From the NCBI GenBank assembly GCA_963698085.1, contig OY969122.1, positions 1,178,001-1,242,000 on the forward strand: a stretch of DNA of 64,000 nt, given 5' to 3'. Both the position numbers and the translations under genes were made by a program. This DNA is from VRUE01 sp963698085. GTDB lineage: Bacteria > Actinomycetota > Thermoleophilia > Solirubrobacterales > 70-9. The notes under the pieces are model-generated. The model saw only the letters and a list, made by a program, of their open reading frames with translations, was not told the DNA's origin and ran no database searches. Shown one piece after another: positions 59,228 to 64,000 of the stretch (its first letter is position 1; every line of letters begins with the position of its first letter).

Positions 59228-59989
59228 GTGACCGAGGCGGCTCGGGTCACCTATGTCGGCCACGCAACCGTCCTGGTCGAGATGGATGGCCTCCGCCTGC
59301 TCACCGATCCGGTGCTGCGGCGCCGGGTCGGACCGCTGCACCGCCACGGGCCGCTTCCCGATCGGCGACTGACGGACCGCGTCGACGCGGTCCTGATCTC
59401 CCACCTCCACCACGATCACGCAGACGCGCCCTCGCTGCGCCGGTTAAGCAGGGCGGTGCCGGTGTTCGCCCCGCCGGGGGCGGGGGAGTTCCTCGAGCAC
59501 CTCGGCTTCGGCGACGTCCGCGAGCTCGCCCCGGGTGACTCCGGCAGCGTCGGCGGCGTCCGCGTCACCGCCACCGAGGCGAATCACCCGGCCCGCGGCC
59601 GGCGCTTCGAGCGCGCCTCGCAGGCGGTCGGCTTCGAGCTGAGCGGACAGCGGCGCATCTACTTCGCCGGCGACACCGACCTCTTCGACGGCATGGAGGG
59701 GATTGGCGGCGACGGGCTCGACCTAGCCCTGCTGCCGATCTGGGGTTGGGGCACGAGCATCGGGGCCGGGCACCTCGACCCCGAGCGGGCGGCGCGGGCC
59801 GCGGCGCTGCTCTCGCCGCGGGCAGTGGTCCCGATCCACTGGGGGACGCTCTACCCGCTCGGCCTCGCGCGGCTTCGTCCCGGCCCCCTGCGCTCGCCAC
59901 CTCGTGAGCTCGCCGAGTGGATGCGCGACCTGGCGCCTCAATCGGAGCTGCGCGTGCTGGCCCCCGGAGAAGCGACCTCGCTCGCGTAG
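59228..59989 (+). CDS. Metallo-beta-lactamase-fold hydrolase
   Basis: 253 residues from a GTG at 59228. VTYVGHATVLVEMDGLRLLT, the metal motif SHLHHDHAD, a later YFAGDTDLF and VVPIHWGTLY complete the set for an L-ascorbate-6-phosphate-lactonase (UlaG)/NAPE-PLD-like enzyme. Substrate unknown. The stop overlaps the convergent phosphodiesterase gene by 52 bases. Confidence 0.92.
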   Translation: MTEAARVTYVGHATVLVEMDGLRLLTDPVLRRRVGPLHRHGPLPDRRLTDRVDAVLISHLHHDHADAPSLRRLSRAVPVFAPPGAGEFLEHLGFGDVRELAPGDSGSVGGVRVTATEANHPARGRRFERASQAVGFELSGQRRIYFAGDTDLFDGMEGIGGDGLDLALLPIWGWGTSIGAGHLDPERAARAAALLSPRAVVPIHWGTLYPLGLARLRPGPLRSPPRELAEWMRDLAPQSELRVLAPGEATSLA

Positions 59990-62010
59990 CCGGCGTGCCC
60001 GAGGCCGGCGAGCCAGCGCCGGAAGACCCGGTGGACCCGCTCGGCGCCGACGACGTCCTCCTCCGGCCAGGCGAGCTCGGCCGGGTGCAGCACAAAGGGA
60101 TGCGCCTGGGTTCCGCCCATGCCGCCGTGCGAGCCGACCAGCTCCTCGAAGGCGGCGACCTCGCCGAACTCGGGCCAGTAGGTGCTGTTGATCATCAAAT
60201 CGGCGCAATGGGCGAAGCCATCGGTGCGCCGCAGGTGGTCGGCGGCATAGGGGCCGAACGGCTCGAGCGGGTCTTCACCCTCGATGCGATCCTCGTCGAG
60301 GAAGTGGGTTCCGCCCCGGCCGATCGCAACCGCGCCGAGGCGCTCCGAGCGGACCAGGACGAAGCCGATCCCGGGATGGTCGCGCAGCGCCGGAACCAGT
60401 CGCGGGTAGAGCGCTTCGAGACGCTCCAGGGACACCCGGTCGGGCTCGCGGGGAAAGCTGATCAGGCCGAGGCAGCCCGAGGCCATCACGGAGAGCTCCG
60501 GCACCGCGCCCCCGTGCGCCTGCTCCACCTCCTCGCGGACGTCGGCGTCCAGGGTCACCACGCCGTCCTCGCGCCGGCCGCGGGTCGCCGTGCGAACCGT
60601 ACGCGCCGCGATCGTGTCGTCGCGCGCGACCTCGGTCAGGCCGGCGCTCAGGTAGGCGAGCGCGTCGTCCTCGCCCTCCTCGACGGCGATCGTGCTCTCG
60701 GGATCGCAAGCCGAGCGCACCAGGTCCTCGAGGGTCTCCCCGTAGCGGTCGCGGAAGGTCTCCCCCTGCGATTGGCCGTGATCGGAGAGCACGACCAGCC
60801 GGTAGGGACGCGGGGCGTCGGCGCAGGCGAGGGCGATCCTGGCGATCTGGCGGTCGAGGTCGCGGAGCACAGCGAGGGCGTCGGCGCGTTCGATCCCGGA
60901 GTGGTGGGCGACCTCGTCGTAGGCGAGGAAGGTCGTGTAGACGAGCGGCCGGCCGGCGAGTACGTCACCGACGACGCTGGCGACCTGGAGGTCCCGCTGG
61001 ACCACGGTGGCCCAAGCGCGAACGGCGGCGTAGGAGCGCGACCGGGCGATCCGCGGGCGGACGTCGTCGCGGACCTGCCTGCGCGCTGCGCGGCGCTCGC
61101 GGGCGATCTCGGCGAGCGCCAGCACGAGCGTGCGGGCGACCGCGTAGGGCCGGGCGAAGTAGGCCGCGTAGTCGACCCCGATCGGCCGCCTGCGGTGCAG
61201 CACGGTGCTCATCGTCAGCATCGAGTGCGGCGCGTCGCCGGAGAGGATGTTGGCGCGGCTGGCGCCGCCGGCGTGCAGCAGCCCGCGTCCGTCCGAGTGC
61301 CGCCGCTCCAGCTCTTCGGCATCGCGGGGGTGGTTGGTCACGATCGCCGCATCGCGGTCCTTCTCCCACCAGCGGAAGGCCGGCATGTCCTCGTTGGAGC
61401 CGTGCAACAGTCCCGCCTGGCAGGCGCCCGTCTGCGAGGACCAGTCCGTCTCCCACCTGCTGAGCCGGTGGGAGCCGCGGCGCAGCCAGGCGGCGAGGTT
61501 GGGCGCGTCGCCGGCGCCGAGCGCGCGGTGCAGGACGTCGTGGGCGAGCCCGTCGATCTCCAGGAAGAGGACGCCCGGCACATCACTCTCTACCCTCTGC
61601 CCCCGCCGCCGCGCCTGTCGGCGGACGACGTTGCGGTACCAGGCGTCGTCTTCGTCGATCGCGAGCAGCGAGTAGAAGCCCGTGGTGAGCGCCGCCATCG
61701 CGACCGTGACGAGGATCCCCTCAAGGACCCCGTCGAGGTGCGCGCCGGGCAGGAGGTCGATTGCGAAGGTGACCAGGACGCCGTTGAGGAGCAATGCCGC
61801 GCCACCCAAGGTGAGAACGGTCAGGGGCAGAGCGATACGCGCCAGGACGGGCCAGATCAGCGCGTTGAGGAGGCCGATAACCGCCGCTGCGGCGAGCGCC
61901 GCCCGGGCACCGTCCAAGACGAAGCCGACGAGCACCTCGGAGAGCAGCAGCAAGGAAAGCGCATCCAGCAACAGGACCAGCAGGCCGCGCCAGACGATCC
62001 GAACGCTCAT
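59938..62010 (-). CDS. Membrane-anchored phosphodiesterase/alkaline-phosphatase-fold protein
   Basis: 690 residues. The first ~125 residues are four membrane helices of the phage-holin-like (PF04020-type) domain; the rest is a type-I phosphodiesterase/nucleotide-pyrophosphatase domain with GVLFLEIDGLAHDVLHRAL (first metal Asp), SSQTGACQAGLLHG (Thr nucleophile region), TTFLAYDEVAHHSG and LVVLSDHGQSQGETF (metal Asp-His). Probably acts on a lipid- or envelope-linked phosphodiester outside the membrane. Confidence 0.9.
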   Translation of the reverse strand: MSVRIVWRGLLVLLLDALSLLLLSEVLVGFVLDGARAALAAAAVIGLLNALIWPVLARIALPLTVLTLGGAALLLNGVLVTFAIDLLPGAHLDGVLEGILVTVAMAALTTGFYSLLAIDEDDAWYRNVVRRQARRRGQRVESDVPGVLFLEIDGLAHDVLHRALGAGDAPNLAAWLRRGSHRLSRWETDWSSQTGACQAGLLHGSNEDMPAFRWWEKDRDAAIVTNHPRDAEELERRHSDGRGLLHAGGASRANILSGDAPHSMLTMSTVLHRRRPIGVDYAAYFARPYAVARTLVLALAEIARERRAARRQVRDDVRPRIARSRSYAAVRAWATVVQRDLQVASVVGDVLAGRPLVYTTFLAYDEVAHHSGIERADALAVLRDLDRQIARIALACADAPRPYRLVVLSDHGQSQGETFRDRYGETLEDLVRSACDPESTIAVEEGEDDALAYLSAGLTEVARDDTIAARTVRTATRGRREDGVVTLDADVREEVEQAHGGAVPELSVMASGCLGLISFPREPDRVSLERLEALYPRLVPALRDHPGIGFVLVRSERLGAVAIGRGGTHFLDEDRIEGEDPLEPFGPYAADHLRRTDGFAHCADLMINSTYWPEFGEVAAFEELVGSHGGMGGTQAHPFVLHPAELAWPEEDVVGAERVHRVFRRWLAGLGHAGYASEVASPGASTRSSD

Positions 62011-62123
62011 CGTCGTCCGCCGCGCAGAACGGCGATTCGCGGATGCTTGAAAGGCATTAGCCGGCTCAATCTAGCCTCTCCCCCCTCGTCGCCGCCACTT
62101 TTGCCGGCGATAATCGTCAGGCG

Positions 62124-62615
62124 ATGCACGAGACCGCCGCGGAGCTGGAGGAGCTGCAACGTCTCCTCGACAGGAGCTATGAGCGCGCCGGCGCACACCT
62201 GCGTGGAATCTGGAGCGAGGACTCCCGGCTCGACGCCCGGAGCCTGGTCGACGAGCTGCCCGGCGTGCAGGTTCTCGACCTCGCCACCGTCAATCCCCGC
62301 AGCGAGCCGCGCGTGGCTCCCGTCGATGGGTTCTTCTACCGCGGCCACTTCTGGTTCGGCTCCTCACCGCACTCGTTCCGCTTCCGCAACATCCGCTCGA
62401 ACCCGGCCGTGAGCGCCGCCGTCACTCGCGGCCTGGAGACCTTCCTGGTCCTCGCCCACGGCAAGGCGATCGAGACCGCCCCGCGCGGCCCGGAGGCCGG
62501 TGGGTTTGCCAACTACGCCCGCGAGAGCTACGACTTCGACTGGGACGCCGCCCATCCCGGCGCTCCCTACGCCCGCATCGAGGCGAAGACGCTTCTGGCC
62601 TTCAAGCGCCGCTAG
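62124..62615 (+). CDS. Pyridoxamine 5'-phosphate oxidase-like flavin protein
   Basis: 163 residues. VNPRSEPRVAPVDGFFYRGH, FRFRNIRSNPAVSAAVTRGL and AYARIEAKTLLAFKRR match the split-barrel FMN/F420-binding PNPOx-like family. Possibly a general-stress FMN- or F420-dependent reductase. A very acidic N-terminal helix precedes it. Confidence 0.88.
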   Translation: MHETAAELEELQRLLDRSYERAGAHLRGIWSEDSRLDARSLVDELPGVQVLDLATVNPRSEPRVAPVDGFFYRGHFWFGSSPHSFRFRNIRSNPAVSAAVTRGLETFLVLAHGKAIETAPRGPEAGGFANYARESYDFDWDAAHPGAPYARIEAKTLLAFKRR

Positions 62616-62758
62616 TCCAGCCCTAGGCGCCGAATTCGAGCGGCGGGAGGAAAATTCCGAAGCCGTGTCGATTCCGACGACCTTCGTTCGTCGTAGTGGG
62701 TAAAGGCGGGAATATCGGAACACCGAGCTTCCGCGAGACGACCCGAAAGGACAGCGAG

Positions 62759-63187
62759 ATGAGAGTTATGGCGATAGTCAAGGCGAGCGAGGACTCCGAG
62801 GCCGGCGTGATGCCGAGCGAGGAGCTGCTTGCCGAGATGGGCAAGTTCAACGAGGAGATGGTCAAGGCCGGGGTGCTGCTGGCCGGCGAGGGGCTGCAGC
62901 CGAGCTCGAAGGGGGCGCGGGTCAGCTTTGGTGGCGACGGTGAGCGGACCGTGATCGACGGCCCCTTCGCCGAGACCAAGGAGCTGATCGCCGGCTACTG
63001 GCTGATGCAGGTGCGCTCCTTCGACGAGGCGGTCGAGTGGATCAAGCGCTGCCCCAACCCGCACGACGAAGCGGGCGAGATCGAGATCCGTCAGGTCTTC
63101 GAGGCCGATGACTTCGGCGAGGAGTTCACGCCCGAGCTGCGCGAGCAGGAGGAGCGCATCCGGGCCCAGGCGGAGCAGAACCAGTAA
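62759..63187 (+). CDS. YCII/DGPF-domain protein
   Basis: 142 residues from the ATG at 62759. It contains VIDGPFAETKELIAGYWLMQ, the DGPF motif exactly. Such proteins are the partner of ECF42-type sigma factors; the gene is 27 bases upstream of one here. Precise activity unknown (dimeric ferredoxin-like fold). Confidence 0.93.
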   Translation: MRVMAIVKASEDSEAGVMPSEELLAEMGKFNEEMVKAGVLLAGEGLQPSSKGARVSFGGDGERTVIDGPFAETKELIAGYWLMQVRSFDEAVEWIKRCPNPHDEAGEIEIRQVFEADDFGEEFTPELREQEERIRAQAEQNQ

Positions 63188-63214
63188 CGGCCGGACGGCG
63201 CGGCGGGCGAGACG

Positions 63215-64000
63215 ATGGGCGAGCAGGACGCCCGCCGCGCGATCGACGCGGTCTGGAGGATCGAGTCGGCCCGGCTGATCGCCGGCCTGGCGCGGATGAC
63301 CGGCGACGTCGGGATCGCCGAGGACCTGGCCCAGGACGCGCTCGTCGCCGCGCTCGAGCAGTGGCCGCGCTCGGGCGTCCCCGACAGCCCCGGCGCCTGG
63401 CTGATGACGACGGCGAAGAACCGCGCAATCGACCGGCTGCGGCGCGGCGAGATGGCGGCCCGCAAGGAGGAAGAGCTGGGACGGGAAGTCGAGCTGCAGG
63501 CGCGGCTGGCGGAGCCGGACCTCGCCGCGGCCGCCGACGACGAGATCGAAGACGACCTGCTCAGCCTGATCTTCACCGCCTGCCACCCGGTGCTCTCGAC
63601 CGAGGCGCGCGTGGCGCTGACGCTGCGCCTCCTCGGCTCGCTGACCACGGCGGAGATCGCCGGCGCCTTCCTCGCCAAGGAGTCGACGGTGGCGCAGCGG
63701 ATCGTCCGCGCCAAGCGGACGCTGGCCGAGGCCCGGGTGCCGATCGAGGTGCCGGGGGCGGCCGAGCGCGAGCAGCGCCTGGGCTCGGTGTTGGAGGTGA
63801 TCTACGCGATCTTCAACGAGGGCTACGCGGCAAGCGCCGGCGAGGACTGGGTCCGCGCCGACCTCTGCGAGGAGGCGATGCGGCTGGGCCGGATCCTCGC
63901 CGGGCTGGCGCCGAGGGAGCCGGAGGTGCTGGGGCTGGTGGCGCTGATGGAGCTGGGGGCGGCGCGCTTCCCGGCGCGGACCGGCCCGTCGGGGGAGGCG
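63215..64000 (+). CDS. ECF42-type sigma factor (truncated by the window end)
   Basis: At least 262 residues from the ATG at 63215, open at the last base. Region 2: LARMTGDVGIAEDLAQDALV and SPGAWLMTTAKNRAIDRLRR; region 4: ALTLRLLGSLTTAEIAGAFL and STVAQRIVRAKRTLAEARVP, followed by VLEVIYAIFNEGYAASAGED, the start of the long C-terminal domain of ECF42. With the DGPF gene it forms the classical pair. Confidence 0.92.
   Translation, partial: MGEQDARRAIDAVWRIESARLIAGLARMTGDVGIAEDLAQDALVAALEQWPRSGVPDSPGAWLMTTAKNRAIDRLRRGEMAARKEEELGREVELQARLAEPDLAAAADDEIEDDLLSLIFTACHPVLSTEARVALTLRLLGSLTTAEIAGAFLAKESTVAQRIVRAKRTLAEARVPIEVPGAAEREQRLGSVLEVIYAIFNEGYAASAGEDWVRADLCEEAMRLGRILAGLAPREPEVLGLVALMELGAARFPARTGPSGEA

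Noticed and set aside
59917..62412. A long open frame on the strand opposite the phosphodiesterase
   Set aside because: It is a reverse-strand shadow of a high-GC gene. The phosphodiesterase frame has clear metal-binding motifs and the opposite frame has none.

Overview
The window is high-GC actinobacterial DNA. The gene order (thi and pdh/lip clusters, GTG/TTG starts, DrrAB-type ABC pair, SHOCT-domain and DGPF/ECF genes) looks like Thermoleophilia/Solirubrobacterales to me. That placement is a guess from style, not a search result.

Bases 1 to about 30,300 are one side of an integrative conjugative element. A compact type IV secretion block (1-6,261: VirB6/TrbL-like channel, SCO6880-like protein, VirB4-like ATPase, VirD4-like coupling protein) is followed by a lower-GC RHS/YD-repeat cargo gene with two small membrane genes behind it (6,232-12,684). 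Then come three XRE regulators, an MFS exporter, a sigma-like factor and a MobF (TrwC/TraI-like) relaxase. From 20,239 to 30,171 lies a run of small minus-strand genes: two SSB-type proteins, an ArdC-like antirestriction protein, a PP-loop enzyme, a DprA, a frameshifted ParB and several unknowns. All read toward the relaxase/oriT side, as leading-region genes do in conjugative plasmids. Most of their leaders carry a related hairpin whose loop on the plus strand is GAA, GCA or GAAA. I consider this the most interesting signal in the window, because it resembles the single-stranded promoters of F-type leading regions. No integrase or attachment site for this element is visible, so it probably continues to the left.

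Bases 30,272-32,850 are a boundary zone: a strong terminator, a GEMM (cyclic di-GMP) riboswitch, a type IV pilin with its own terminator, and an unknown gene next to tRNA-Lys(TTT).

Bases 32,852-49,400 look like core chromosome. They hold a TPP-riboswitch-controlled thiO-thiSG operon (ThiS fused to ThiG) divergent from thiE, an lpdA-pdhA-pdhB-pdhC cluster followed by lipB-lipA (2-oxoacid dehydrogenase plus making its lipoyl cofactor), an ArsR/SRPBCC pair, tRNA-Ala(TGC) and an ABC exporter. This stretch contains palindromic elements. Three related copies sit before, inside and after pdhC with compensatory base changes, and a different one sits in frame inside lipB.

Bases 49,482-57,437 are bounded by tRNA-Ala(CGC) and a 27-bp copy of its 3' end, so this looks like a small tRNA island (GST, glycosyltransferase, stress/SHOCT genes, MFS, potassium channel, IS110) that has no integrase. 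After it come a Phd/RelE toxin-antitoxin pair, an AI-2E-type permease, a metallo-hydrolase, a membrane phosphodiesterase, and a DGPF-protein/ECF sigma pair whose sigma gene runs off the end.
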